NCBI GenBank assembly: GCA_004764695.1
Contig: SMSO01000025.1
Span: 1,535,102-1,599,101, forward strand
Origin: Schizochytrium sp. TIO01
Taxonomy: Eukaryota > Sar > Bigyra > Thraustochytrida > Thraustochytriidae
Direction: 5' to 3'
Length of the DNA stretch: 64,000 nt
The position numbers were made by a program, and so were the translations under genes. Positions 1 to 10,516 of the stretch are shown piece after piece (the first letter of the stretch is position 1; each line of letters begins with the position of its first letter). The notes under the pieces were generated by a model that had not been told where the DNA came from, made no database searches, and saw only the letters and a list, made by a program, of their open reading frames with translations.

Positions 1-829
1 ATAATGTTTCAGCATTGAATTAGCTCCTTGCAAGAGTTGCGAAGGTTTTCTCGCCCATCATATCATATCCTGAATTTGCCAAGGGTTGGTAAGAAGTTGA
101 GATCCTAAAATTCATAATAACAGGTAGTTTACAAAAGTTTTTTTATTATATTTTAAATAAAAAATACATATAAAACCGAAAATTATGTGAAACAAAACGA
201 TAGAGACCAATTGGTCGGGGTGAGATTTGAGATCTAGTTTTAAGGTCGTTTCTTCATTTAACTAGGTCAATCTAAAGAAGCATTTCTTTCTTCTTTTCAA
301 ATAAAAATATACGGAGCATGTATTCGATATTGTTTTTAACACTCAGATTGATGCTCTTGCTGAGGATGGATTTCTTCATCATGGGTTGATGTCCTATTCA
401 TACTGAAGACAAAATCTACTGTCAGTTGCAACTGGTTGCCTTACAAAATTATATAAGCGACCAAGGAGATGCTTGATCCCTTCGAACATTCGTTTTCTCT
501 GACCAGGGGAAGTATTATTGTAAATGTTAGTATCAACCAAGGAAAAGAACAGAGCCGGGTGAACACAATAAGATGCTCAAAACCTTGTGTTGAAAATAAA
601 CAGAGTGATGATTACATAGAAGCGAAAATTCTTTCACGTCAAGAGTGTTGTGAAGATAGTGTTATTGGGGCCGTAACTTCCGGTACTCATTTTTGCTAGG
701 TTCGCACAGTCAAGGACTTCTTAAATAATTCATCTCCTTTTGAAGTTCACAAAATAAAATGTCAAGTAGAACTGGGAAGGTTGTATTACAGCAGGTTGCT
801 TAACGATGCAAAACTATAGTCACAGTTTA
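1..829. other. Intergenic, left edge
   Basis: No convincing gene. It holds an AT-rich stretch around 120-180 and one short open frame (76 codons, 469-699) with no recognisable domain. The right end is the 3' flank of the minus-strand kinase gene. On the minus strand an AATAAA hexamer (plus-strand TTTATT at 826-831) overlaps the kinase stop codon and is too close to be an obvious cleavage signal. Confidence 0.6.
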
Positions 830-3800
830 TTATGCTAACTCTGCTTTCCAGTCGAAACCACGAAATGAGTCATGCTGAGAAGCAGTAAGACTTCTTCTAA
901 CTGCACTAGGATCCTCACCTGTGCCAACCTCGCTCATTGAAGAATCAAGGTCGTTTCCATTAGTATCCTTCTCCACAGTTCTGCCACTATGGAATTGAGG
1001 TCCAATTCGTTCATCCTTTTCTACAGAGTGTGTATGACCACAGAACGAGGGAGCGACGTTTACAGCATGCATGGGCTCAGAAGCCGCGCGCTCCAGAGGG
1101 ATATAAGACGACATTGACGTTTCATTTGGAGCTACGGGCGAGCTAGGCATGGATGGTGGTGACTTACTTCCAGACATAGATCTCATCCACCCTTTCATTC
1201 GACCCCAAGTAGAGCGGCTCGAGGATCGATGTAGCCCTATGTGTGGACCTGCGGTAACCTCCATTGAGGTCGTTGCACTTGAAGAACGGCTTCTAGAGTC
1301 GCTTCCACCATAGCTACATGCATCACCATTCTCAAAGTCACTTACGCTATCATCCATATGAGAATGTGTATCACTGACATGAATATCAAGGCCTGGAAGC
1401 ATTGAGAAGGGTGCTGTAGCAGCAGAATTCTCATCCAAATCACCTGCATTGATAGCCCAGCTATAGGGAGATGAAGGAGAAGTGGGGGTAAGAGAGCCAC
1501 TACTGTGGCTACTCGTACTCGTCCCCTGCGATCGTTTACGTAAGATTGGTAATCGACCTGATAAGGACTTACGATGTGGAGCCGTTGTCTGAGGCGCGCT
1601 TATACTTCGATCTGATGTGTTAAAAGCACTCTTGCGAGTCTGCACTGCCCCAAGAGACTTCCTTCGCGCATTGATATCTACAGGTTCGAGGGCTTGCTCA
1701 TGGACGTCGAAAAGATCGGAAGAGCTGGTGGAGCCTACAAGAAATATGTTATTGGAAGAGTTCTGCCGAGAGAATGAGGTTTTACGTTCTTGGCGATGTA
1801 GGTGTAAGCGTGGTACAAGCTTGTGAAATCCACTGCTATTTTTTAATGACATCCAGTTGAAGCCATTAAAAAATGAGTGACGCTTGATTTGTTCGAGTTT
1901 TAGTCGTTGGTGCGGCCGGCGACAAAGGCAACCTATAATAAGGTCGCGAGCTGAATCAGGTACCTGAACTCCAAGAGGGAAATCAAGGCTCTTCTCAGGA
2001 CTTAAAATAGCCATAAAGAGTTGTCGTTGTTCAAGTTCGGAAAGTGCTCCATTTTCTATGCCTATAGCCCAAAATGGTGGAGCGCCATACAGTAATTCAA
2101 ATAAAAGAATTCCAAGCGCCCATGAATCTACAGCACTGCTTTGATTTTCGCCACTTACAACTTCAGGCGCCATATATTCGATCGTACCTACAAAAGAGGT
2201 TGAACGCAGGTCGACACAGCCATTATCTTTATCAAAAGTGCCGGCTTTAGATATTCCAAAGTCACCGATGCGAATATGGCCATCAACATTAAGCATAACG
2301 TTTTGAGGTTTCAAATCTCTGTACACGTATCCCGACCGGTGCAGAAAAAGCAAACCTTCTACAAGCTCACCCATGATAAATTGCACATGAATAGGGTTGA
2401 GTCCAAATTCGAGCAAGAGGTCACGAGGCGCGCGCCGCCTCCACCCAGGTTTCTCAAAGTACCCAATGTAGCTCAGCGCACCAATGAGGCCCTGTCCTTC
2501 TGCAGCCGCATCCATAGCCAGTCGATACCGCTCTTTTTCAAGTGTAGGTTTGCGGATCTCATGTTCACGAAGCATAGCCTCATGAAGATTGCCACCAGCG
2601 CAATATTCCATTACGAAGAAGAGCATGTCATCAGAATGAAATGCAAATTGGAGGTGGGTGATAAATGGCGAATCTTCAGAGCGCGTCAGAATCTCCCGTT
2701 CGGTAATGATACGCTCAATCTTATTTGTTGTGACGATTTCTGCTTTGTTGAGAACCTTCATAGCAAAGCGCTTGCAAGTTTCTTTGTGTTGCACAAGGTA
2801 CACTTGGCCGCTTCCTCCTGTGCCGACAATGCGCAAGGGTTCAAAATCCTCTGCTCTGGTCCTGGATGCTGTGAGTCCAGCCTCAATAATATCATCTTCC
2901 GTGCCTTGGATAATCGAAGAGGTTTCGGCATCATGAGTGTTTACATCAGCCCCAATTAAATTTTTTGAATTGGCGATTTGATTAGAATTATCCTTTGCGA
3001 GATGCAAAAATCCTCCTTTTTCGAGAGCGGGGCTCATAACTCTCTGATGAGGATGACTTTTTGGAGAGTGCGTCCCTTCGGGCTTTATAGCACGAGATAA
3101 CTCTGCTTCGTGACGTGAGTGAAACGATAGGGATCTCCAAGTGCGCTCAAAATTCTCGTTGCCGATAGTCCATAGCTCATGCACACTGTCCATATGGTAG
3201 ATTACATCATCTTCTTCCTCACTTTCAGTTTCAGAGCCGCATGTGTCAAGCGAAGCAATCCGTGCCAGTAAAGGGTTTCTTGGTCCTCGTTGGTAAGGCT
3301 GTTGTTTGAGACGAGAACTTATTCCCAAAGAGTGTTGGCCTTCATCATCCGTTAAGATTTCTTCTATCTCCGAGTCGGTCATAACCTCGCTGTTTTCGGA
3401 CGCAGTCCCTATAGAGCCTCGGCGAGCCTGATTTTCCCGTAATCTACTTAAATGATCTGCAACCTTGATATGATCCCCTTCTTCATCATCAGTACTGACA
3501 GCAACGCCTGCTTCTGCAGAAGTTGCCCTTGTCCTGGCCCTTGACTTTGGTAGTGTGGGTGCAGTGGTTGCGTTCTCATCAGACTTAACCTTGGGAAATC
3601 CCTTGAGTCTGGATGTTACGACAGAAAGCTTATCCATTTCCTTGAGGCCTCCGACGTGACCATTTTGATGAGACCATACGCGAAGTCCGCATCGCTTGAG
3701 TTCTGAGCGAAACCTACGGCCCTCTACAGGTCCCCTCGAAAACCTCTGAACTGCAACAATCTTGATGCCAGCAGTTCTCCATCTCTGCCTTGCGCCCCTC

Positions 3801-4495
3801 TTAGTTTGTAGGGCTTTAAGGAAATGATTTATTGCGACAACGCGGTACAGAGCTACGCGCCATGATGCCTGGCATCTTTTTCTCGCTCGAAGTCTCTCAC
3901 CTGCGTCTGAAAATGCTCTTGCAACACGCCAGTGCAGAATTGATTTTCGCCATCTTAGTTGCGAAAGCGTCGGTCCTGTAGTTCTGCGCTCAGAGGTTTT
4001 GTGTCTCCGCCTTGACTCTGCCAGCGCTCGCTCTATAGCTGCTGCGTCCGAATCTTCAGTATGGTCACTGCAACTTGAGTCTACGTCATATCTGCGACCC
4101 TTCAGATCGCTTTTCTGAGTCTTGCTGACCAAGTCATTTGGCCTGGCGACTTGAGCCTCCAGGTGACCCTTGACCACAGATTTGTGAAATTCAGAAGTAT
4201 CATTTGAGAAATTTGTATCAGAACGAGGTTTGCCACTCGTTGGAAACTCCAGCTGGTTCTTTAAGTCCTTTTGGCGTTGGTGCTCCTCATGTTGGCCACC
4301 GATTTGGGTTGCAAAGGGGCCTTCAATTTCATTCCCATGGAGCATTTCCGATGTCTGCAAACGAGACTGGCCTTGGCTGGGATAGGGAACCTGCGAAGGT
4401 TCATGAGCTTGCAGCTTATCTTCAGAAGCTGGCATGGGAACCCTGTGAATTCCAAGAGAGCTCTGTGAAACAGGTTGAAGCCCAGAGCCGCTCAT
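830..4495 (-). CDS. AGC-family serine/threonine protein kinase with long regulatory tails
   Basis: Predicted cytosolic or nuclear Ser/Thr kinase of 1221 residues. The catalytic domain is about residues 551-881: Gly-rich loop GTGGSG (558-563), ATP-anchoring Lys580 in AMKV, a TEREIL helix C, catalytic Asp727 in YRDLKPQN, Asp745 of DFG, Glu778 of APE, and a terminal HSFFNGFNW. YRDLKPxN, the activation segment TSFVGTIEYMAPE and the HxFF...W ending are AGC hallmarks. Ser767 sits where PDK1 phosphorylates AGC kinases. About 60 extra residues (roughly 641-701) lie between the hinge region and helix E. The 550-residue N-terminus is basic then acidic and low-complexity, with a Trp/Arg-rich stretch (about 180-265). 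The C-tail is Ser-rich. The frame is open further upstream to a TTG, but the first ATG (4493-4495, context GCACCATGA) is the likely start. The closest family could be plant-type AGC or phototropin-like kinases, but no LOV domain is present. Substrates are unknown. Confidence 0.9.
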   Translation of the reverse strand: MSGSGLQPVSQSSLGIHRVPMPASEDKLQAHEPSQVPYPSQGQSRLQTSEMLHGNEIEGPFATQIGGQHEEHQRQKDLKNQLEFPTSGKPRSDTNFSNDTSEFHKSVVKGHLEAQVARPNDLVSKTQKSDLKGRRYDVDSSCSDHTEDSDAAAIERALAESRRRHKTSERRTTGPTLSQLRWRKSILHWRVARAFSDAGERLRARKRCQASWRVALYRVVAINHFLKALQTKRGARQRWRTAGIKIVAVQRFSRGPVEGRRFRSELKRCGLRVWSHQNGHVGGLKEMDKLSVVTSRLKGFPKVKSDENATTAPTLPKSRARTRATSAEAGVAVSTDDEEGDHIKVADHLSRLRENQARRGSIGTASENSEVMTDSEIEEILTDDEGQHSLGISSRLKQQPYQRGPRNPLLARIASLDTCGSETESEEEDDVIYHMDSVHELWTIGNENFERTWRSLSFHSRHEAELSRAIKPEGTHSPKSHPHQRVMSPALEKGGFLHLAKDNSNQIANSKNLIGADVNTHDAETSSIIQGTEDDIIEAGLTASRTRAEDFEPLRIVGTGGSGQVYLVQHKETCKRFAMKVLNKAEIVTTNKIERIITEREILTRSEDSPFITHLQFAFHSDDMLFFVMEYCAGGNLHEAMLREHEIRKPTLEKERYRLAMDAAAEGQGLIGALSYIGYFEKPGWRRRAPRDLLLEFGLNPIHVQFIMGELVEGLLFLHRSGYVYRDLKPQNVMLNVDGHIRIGDFGISKAGTFDKDNGCVDLRSTSFVGTIEYMAPEVVSGENQSSAVDSWALGILLFELLYGAPPFWAIGIENGALSELEQRQLFMAILSPEKSLDFPLGVQVPDSARDLIIGCLCRRPHQRLKLEQIKRHSFFNGFNWMSLKNSSGFHKLVPRLHLHRQERKTSFSRQNSSNNIFLVGSTSSSDLFDVHEQALEPVDINARRKSLGAVQTRKSAFNTSDRSISAPQTTAPHRKSLSGRLPILRKRSQGTSTSSHSSGSLTPTSPSSPYSWAINAGDLDENSAATAPFSMLPGLDIHVSDTHSHMDDSVSDFENGDACSYGGSDSRSRSSSATTSMEVTAGPHIGLHRSSSRSTWGRMKGWMRSMSGSKSPPSMPSSPVAPNETSMSSYIPLERAASEPMHAVNVAPSFCGHTHSVEKDERIGPQFHSGRTVEKDTNGNDLDSSMSEVGTGEDPSAVRRSLTASQHDSFRGFDWKAELA

Positions 4496-6589
4496 GGTGC
4501 CGCTCAGAATGGGCGACCACACTAAGACCCACGCACTAGCTGCGGTCAGCAATCTAGATGACTGCGCTATATATCAGGATGCCTTGTTTGTGCTCTCAAA
4601 TCTGGAAGTGCGGAGGGTGTCCGCTGCGCGGCGCGCTTTGGCCGTCGCTGCGGACTCAGACTCTCGGTCTGCTGCAAGAAGAAGGAGGCCGTCATGTGGG
4701 CTAATAAAATACGGTCTAACTAGGTTATAATACTCCACATTAACCCCCAACACATGTATAAATACAGTATTTATAATATCCATATTTTGAATTAAGGTGT
4801 AGTCAGGGAGTAAGAGGTGTGTGCTCTGCTCGCAAGGTGCAACTTGATAGTGATTCTGAAAATAAAGCTCTTCATAAACGAAGGTCTTCAAACGCGGTAG
4901 CATATAAGATAGCTTCGGCCTCTAAGTCTATGCAGCTCGAGCTGCCCAAGCTCAATCCGGCTTCTCAGAGGGTTTCCGCCAAGTCTCACTGGTCTCTATC
5001 GGTCAAGCTGGTTCACAAGAATGGCTCTTTTGTCCACCTTGCTTTATCGCACTAATAATTCAATGACTATGACACAAGTTGAAAGAAAAATGTACATAAA
5101 TTGATGCAAAAGCGGTCTCAAGGCATCTCAACAAATGATTGAGCTTGAGTAGCTGAGTAGAACCTTGCGCATATTTGGCAAGGGATCTCCTTCATGCTCG
5201 CCACTGCTGCGCATTGGAAAATCTATATGGAGAAATTCTGTCCAGAACATATTTCTTTTCTCTTTTTTTTTCAAGACAAGTTTGCGTTTACTAGCATTAT
5301 CACTTTTTAGTTTTGCAACAAAAAAACGAATTTGCACAGGAAAGCACCTTTTGCCAAAGGCGCCAGAAAATGCGTCTTCTTCTTCTCTACAGTGTATCAA
5401 TTCTCGCTTATTTGCTTCTGAAACCCTTCTCTGGGGAAAGTCTAGCGTCTATCAAGTTAGGAGACAATCTCTCGTTCTTGTCCCAATTCATCATCGCTTC
5501 TAGCAAAGCGCCTACTCCAAACACCCCAAGAGCGCACGACATTTCTTCATACTTCAACAATTTTCATTTGTTTACTCTGCACCGGTCTTCATTATTGTTT
5601 ACAGCCGCTTCGGCGCACTCAGAAATGCGGAGAGCCAAAAGTGCATTTGAAGCTGCAAGAAACTGGATTGTCTTAAACTTGGCAAAATCACCGAGAAACA
5701 TATTCACAACGTCCAAGTTTCGCGTCAAGCTGTGCAAGAACGACCTCTTTGCGGTTTTTATTGCCATATTCACTGATTCTTGCCTCGATCCTCGTTGAAA
5801 TCTCTGTAGAGTCCTTCAGTTAAACCTCAGGAGGTCGGTTACGAGGGCCCAGATTTCAACTATATCGCCTTCATGCTTTACTTAGCCTGCATGTTCAAGG
5901 CTCAGAGCAAAACTCCGGACAACGTCACGAAGCTTGTTATTATTTAGTATTGTCGTTGCTCTACCTCGACAAATTAGCGCTGCAAATTTTCCCTGACGAT
6001 AGATGTAGGATCTTATAATTCTCTTGATAATTGGGAAGGGGAAGGAAGTCTTAAATCTCCACTTCTTGTGGTTCGCTGCAAGCTAAGCCTGAGGCTAGCG
6101 CCATTCGCCGCTTGCATGATCCAAGTTACCTAACCTGTAGCGTTCACCAGTCAGAGGCTACTTTATCATTCCCTTTGCCTGGGTAAGAGGACCGTACTTC
6201 AAGGCAAATCACACGTTGTCTAAACTGTTCTGATACTGCACATGCGCTTACATGGATAGCACTCAATATTTGCCAGGAGGTGCCTGCGAATTACTGAGGT
6301 GAGGTTCGGTACTCTCGAGTCTTTCGAGCTCTTCCTTTGCAGACAGACTACAAAGAAACAAACTGTATTTTAGAGCGAGCAACGCACCACTTCGTACCAC
6401 TTCGTAGCCTTCATACTCCCCACCTGTCCACGGTATCGCGGCGGCGTTGAAGTCATTCACATCGTTTTCAAGTGCGCCCTTCGCTTACAGAGCACTCGCC
6501 TATTTCTACTAGCAGTCACTAGCAGTCACTAGCCGTGTTCTGCGTTCTCGTTAAACAAAGAAGAACGAGCTCCAGATGAAAACACAGAG
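4496..6589. other. Intergenic region upstream of the kinase gene
   Basis: This is the 5' side of the minus-strand kinase. Several open frames of 60-160 codons exist on both strands. None has a recognisable domain and most overlap others. One plus-strand frame (ATG at 5370 to 5798, 142 codons) begins with a hydrophobic signal-like stretch but has no other support. A tandem duplication of AGCAGTCACT occurs near 6510-6531. Confidence 0.5.
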
Positions 6590-6606
6590 TTAATTAATCC
6601 CCACCT

Positions 6607-6638
6607 CCCCCACTGAAGGCCCCGAAAGACAGTGGGGG
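6607..6638. repeat. GC-rich perfect inverted repeat (9-bp stem, 14-nt loop)
   Basis: CCCCCACTG at 6607-6615 is exactly complementary to CAGTGGGGG at 6630-6638. The loop is 14 nt. It lies in a locally GC-rich island (about 6590-8000) inside an otherwise gene-free interval. It could form a stable hairpin in DNA or RNA. No flanking feature gives it a function. Confidence 0.55.
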
Positions 6639-7287
6639 TCCCCCCTACACGGAAAACTTTCGGCGATTCCAAGTCCCGTGGTCCACCAAGCTACACTGCC
6701 TTTAACCTTCCCAGTGGACGGAGTGGCGCAAGAAACCCCTTGTGAGGGGAGCGGGCTCGTCCAGCTCAAGACATTTCTTGGGACGGGTGTGGATCTTGCA
6801 CCGGTGGCTGTGGGTAGCTCCATATGGCCGAAATCATAAGGATGCCAAGAGAAACGAGAATGAATCGCCAAACAGCCCCGCGGAAGGAATCCGAAGAAAA
6901 GGCAGAACTGAGCGCAGCTATTTTGAAAAGGATCCGCAAAAGGACTCGAAGAGATAGACCAGGATCTGGTGATCCAAGCGGCAGCGCAAGGCAGCGCGAG
7001 CGAGCCTCGCAGAGGCCGGCGCCAACTCAGGATTGGCAGCTGGCAAGACCGGGACTCACTCGGACAAAGAAGAGGCCTCAGTTCGAGTCCCCGGCGCTCC
7101 CTGCCTTAAATTTGAAAATGCGCAGAGCTCCAAGGCGCCGCGGAGGAGGATTCGGGCGCAGAGTTTGGAGAGATCTTCTTCTTTGCGGTCGATAATGCCT
7201 CTTAGAGCGGTGGCGGCGGCGGCGTTTCGTTCGACGTATGGAGGGACCGCTGTGGTTCTGAAGCCGCTGAGCAGGCTTCGAAGAATT

Positions 7288-7437
7288 CCAAGGATTCATT
7301 CCAAGGATTCATTCCAAGGATTCATTCCAAGGATTCATTCCAAGGATTCATTCCAAGGATTCATTCCAAGGATTCATTCCAAGGATTCATTCCAAGGATT
7401 CATTCCAAGGATTCATTCCAAGGATTCATTCCAAGGA
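7288..7437 (+). repeat. 13-bp minisatellite, 11 full copies plus a partial one
   Basis: The unit CCAAGGATTCATT is repeated head-to-tail without visible mismatch from 7288, ending in a partial unit at 7431-7437. Because 13 is not a multiple of three, translation cycles through all three phases and gives a 13-residue peptide period. No phase contains a stop, so the open frame through the array is automatic and is weak evidence for coding. The array is likely to vary in copy number between strains. Confidence 0.95.
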
Positions 7438-8021
7438 GGTCCCGCAAGAAGGACCGCGGCTTGCGCGAGGACATCGGCCTTGGCGGGAGGGAGCCCTGGC
7501 GAGGGCCTTGGAGAAGGCCTTGGCGACTTTTGGACGCGCCTCGGAGGCTTGGCGGTCTCCGCATTCTTCGCAGACGTTTACATACAGTCGAGTTTGGATG
7601 GATAAACCTGGAGCCTCATCAAGTTTCGAAGATCGACCTTGGGTTTTGCGACAGACAGAGGACCTCCTCAGCACCGTTGGCGATGCCACCGTTGGCGATG
7701 CCATCGTCGGCGATGGAGAGGAGCTCCGCAAAGCGTGGAGCCCGAGGGTCTATCTGCTGCTTGCCATTGGCGGATACACTTGAAGTTTAGCTCGATTTCC
7801 AGAGGCTTCAGAATGGGATCGAGGCCTGCCTGCCCCCATGTGAGCGAGTGCGCCTCTGAAGACCCCGATCGATCGAGCAAGGTCTGTCTGGATTGGTGCA
7901 GTGAGCTTGTTTACGCCTGCTCAACGAATCGGGCGTGGACACTCACACCTGCAGGCTCTGCTGGGCAATTTGGGATCGCCTTGCCGCAAGTTTTCTGTGA
8001 TGGATTTGTTTAGCTATCTAT

Positions 8022-8050
8022 GATCTATCTATCCATCCATCCATCCATTC
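8022..8050 (+). repeat. Short TCTA/TCCA tetranucleotide repeat
   Basis: A TATCTATGATCTATC stretch runs directly into (ATCC)n at about 8022-8050. It is one of several tetranucleotide microsatellites in this gene-free interval. Confidence 0.8.
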
Positions 8051-8257
8051 TCTCCGAGCTTAAGAAAGAAAACAGTCCCGTCCCATTGAAAGAAGTGTTT
8101 TTAATGTTGTGTAATTGACGCCTTCTACAGTCTTCTTGTTCTTCTCGTGCGCTCTTCGCGCAGCCAGCTCCTTGCGACGGCGCTCTCCAAGTGGTTTTCG
8201 GGAGGCTCTTCTTGCTCTTTCTTGGCTTTGGCTGCAGACATGTGACAGCAAACCCGT

Positions 8258-8381
8258 TCGTTCGTTCGTTCGTTTGTTCATTCATTCGTTTGTTCATTAA
8301 TTCGTTTGTTCATTCATTCATTCATTCATTCATTCATTCATTCATTCATTCATTCATTCATTCATTCATTCATTCATTCAT
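8258..8381 (+). repeat. TTCG/TTTG/TTCA tetranucleotide microsatellite
   Basis: A graded array starts with TTCG units, passes through mixed TTTG and TTCA units, and becomes perfect (TTCA)n from about 8308 to 8381. The gradual change from one unit to the next is what replication slippage with point mutation produces. Open frames reading through it are artefacts of the repeat. Confidence 0.95.
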
Positions 8382-9205
8382 TTTTATAAAAATTGAGTAT
8401 CCGTTCAGTCCATTTGCGACCCTTCTGCTCGCGAAAGTAGCGAGTGAAAATACGTCCTCAGGAGAACCTCATTCCATATATGCTATCCACGTTGCAAGTA
8501 TTCACATTGCAAGAGAAAGTTCTGCGATATGATTCTTTCTCTGCTTCAAAGGTTTGGTTTGAGAAACTTTCATTTTGCTCAATCTCGGTTCTCGTGCCTT
8601 GGCAAGACTGCTTTAGCGACTATTCTTTGTATCTCGGCTGGCCAAGATTGCGAGCGGGCTTTTGGACAGGCCGAAAGGGACGCAGAGCTCTAGCGACGGA
8701 ATGCTCAAATGGAAACGGCGGCCTGCGTGGGATGGGCTTGAAAGTGAAACTAGAGTTTTTAGGGGGAAATTATTATTATTGTTTTTAATTTTAGTTTTTT
8801 TTAATTCATCATCATGATTGTGATTGCATTGAAGAAGAGAACTATATAGATCCTTGACGGCTGTCACGGTAGCTAAGCTGAGGCCGCGAGAGAGATAAAC
8901 AATATAGGCCTGCTGCAGGAGCTTTGTCCTAAGGCAATCCATATATATCCCCATTTGGATTTTGTTTTTTTAATCATAAAATCCCTAATAAAAGATCTTT
9001 TTAGGTCTGAGGAAAACTTTGAACTTACTTTGAGTTTCGCCAAAATAAAAGCCCACTTTTGGATTTTACGCAGGATACGAAGAAGCGAATCAAAACAGTC
9101 AAAGACTGTGAAATCTTGGCGAAAGAAAAGAGGCACCTAGGTTGTGCTACTCAGCCATCAGAACTCTCCCCAGCAAATCCAAAACGCGAAGTGCAGGGTT
9201 ACCAT

Positions 9206-9207
<2 letters not shown>

Positions 9208-9248
<41 letters not shown>
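9208..9248 (+). repeat. (GA)20 dinucleotide repeat upstream of the DUSP-fold gene
   Basis: An uninterrupted GA tract of about 40 bp ends 260 bp before the ATG of the plus-strand DUSP-fold gene. Homopurine/homopyrimidine tracts of this kind can adopt H-DNA and can act as GAGA-type promoter elements in other eukaryotes. Whether it is in the promoter or the 5' UTR here cannot be told from sequence alone. Confidence 0.9.
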
Positions 9249-9250
<2 letters not shown>

Positions 9251-9508
9251 AGGACACGAGCGCAGGCTCAGAAGTCCATTTATAGGTGTAAAGCGCCCAC
9301 AATTGTTCCCTGGTGGCGATCTCTTGCAGGCTCGCTTGCGTACTTGCCACGATCAGATTGATCCAAGCCAAGATCTTGAGGAGAAAGATACTTGCGAGGC
9401 TACAGTTTTTGCTGGGACGGAGTAGAGAAGGCTACACATCCTTTAGTAGGTGTTGTAGCAGTTGTTGTGTTGGACTAAGGCATTCTGTAAGCCAGCAACT
9501 GGGACACG

Positions 9509-10516
9509 ATGCAAACACGAGGCCAGGCACGCAAAGCCGAATTGCTCAGATCGGCAGAAGCAGGAGAGATACAACGAAACGAACAAGGAGCTGAAGAATC
9601 AGTTGACGTGAGCAGCAACAAGAGCGTCAACGAACAAATTGTACAAGATAAGGACGACGTGATCATGACGAGCATGGCCAAGCCCAAAAGCAAGAACCTT
9701 AGGCACAATTCCGCACAAAAGCTGGAGCAAAAGGTGGTGGAAAGATTTGATGATGAAGAAGAGGATGATCAAGACGAACTCGGTCTGGATGAAGCAGATA
9801 TTAAATTTGATGGCACGGAGTTTGTCAAGGGTGTATTCTGTGGTGGCGAAGGCTGTGCTCTTGATAGAGAAGGGCGTAAGGCCAGAGGAATTACGCACGT
9901 AGTAAGCATTTGGAGCAACTTCGAGCAGCGCCGGCCTCCTGACCAGAATATGGTTTCGTCGGGGCATTGGCGGCATTTTAGTCGCGAGAACCGCCCTACA
10001 GCAGACATGCTAAACCTACTTGATGATGCCGTGGCTTTCATTACGAAGGCACTTCATGACAATGGGCGAGTCTGTGTGATTTCTCTTGAGGGAGTGTCCC
10101 GGTCAGCGACAATTTGTGCTGCGTATCTAATCAAGACATTGAGCATGTCGCTTCGCTCTGCCACAGAGTTGCTTTCCACGGCGCGTCCACGGGTAAGCAT
10201 CAACCGCGGCTTTTGGCGTCAGTTGCTGGTATACGAAACCCAGATCCGCGGAATCGGCTCCATGACCGAGGAGGACTTGCCTGGCGCAATTCTTTTTGAA
10301 AAGGACGACCTGGATGCAATTGCAGACTTGTATCGTGCCTCAAAGCAGCCTATCTCCCCTACAACTGCAACAGGGTTTGGCATGCTCTCGTTGCTGTCGC
10401 ATGATTCTAAACGCAAAAGTTATGACTGGCGCAACGCGACTTCCCCGAGACTGAAATCACCCCGTGGCTCCATTGACCAGCTTGATCATGCGTTAGAGAG
10501 CAAAGCCGAGGTTTAA
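9509..10516 (+). CDS. Dual-specificity-phosphatase-fold protein, predicted catalytically dead
   Basis: 335 residues. Residues 1-100 are acidic and low-complexity. The DUSP fold covers about 100-247, followed by a Ser/Pro-rich tail with SPRLKSPRG sites. The fold is recognisable from the strand VVSIW, the helix LLDDAVAFI, the signature loop region ISLEGVSRSAT with following AAYLIK helix, and the terminal PRVSINRGFWRQLLVYE. In active enzymes the loop is HCx5R. Here the His and Cys positions are Ile191 and Ser192 (codons att tct), while Arg198 and the SRS are kept. The general-acid Asp appears to be Asn161 by eye alignment. This matches STYX-type pseudophosphatases, which bind phospho-targets without hydrolysis. 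The start is ATG in a gacacgATGC context. It lies tail-to-tail with the PH/J-domain gene. Target unknown. Confidence 0.87.
   Translation: MQTRGQARKAELLRSAEAGEIQRNEQGAEESVDVSSNKSVNEQIVQDKDDVIMTSMAKPKSKNLRHNSAQKLEQKVVERFDDEEEDDQDELGLDEADIKFDGTEFVKGVFCGGEGCALDREGRKARGITHVVSIWSNFEQRRPPDQNMVSSGHWRHFSRENRPTADMLNLLDDAVAFITKALHDNGRVCVISLEGVSRSATICAAYLIKTLSMSLRSATELLSTARPRVSINRGFWRQLLVYETQIRGIGSMTEEDLPGAILFEKDDLDAIADLYRASKQPISPTTATGFGMLSLLSHDSKRKSYDWRNATSPRLKSPRGSIDQLDHALESKAEV

Larger units (their letters stand above)
6590..9508. other. Gene-free interval between kinase and DUSP-fold gene
   Basis: A locally GC-rich island (about 6590-8000) with the inverted repeat and minisatellite listed separately is followed by microsatellites and an AT-rich stretch (about 8760-9060). 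A plus-strand frame from ATG 7195 to 7605 (136 codons) starts with an Arg/Ala/Ser-rich peptide resembling a mitochondrial presequence, then runs through the minisatellite. There is no homology I recognise. A tRNA-like T-loop string near 7080 lacks a matching stem. Confidence 0.5.

Noticed and set aside
5370-5798. 142-codon frame with a hydrophobic signal-like N-terminus
   Set aside because: No domain, no conserved motif, composition like the surrounding non-coding DNA, and overlapped by other frames.
7021-7100. tRNA-like T-loop string GTTCGAGTCCC
   Set aside because: The bases on either side do not pair as a T-stem and no acceptor stem matches. Similar GTTCGA strings near 31265 and 33555 also failed.
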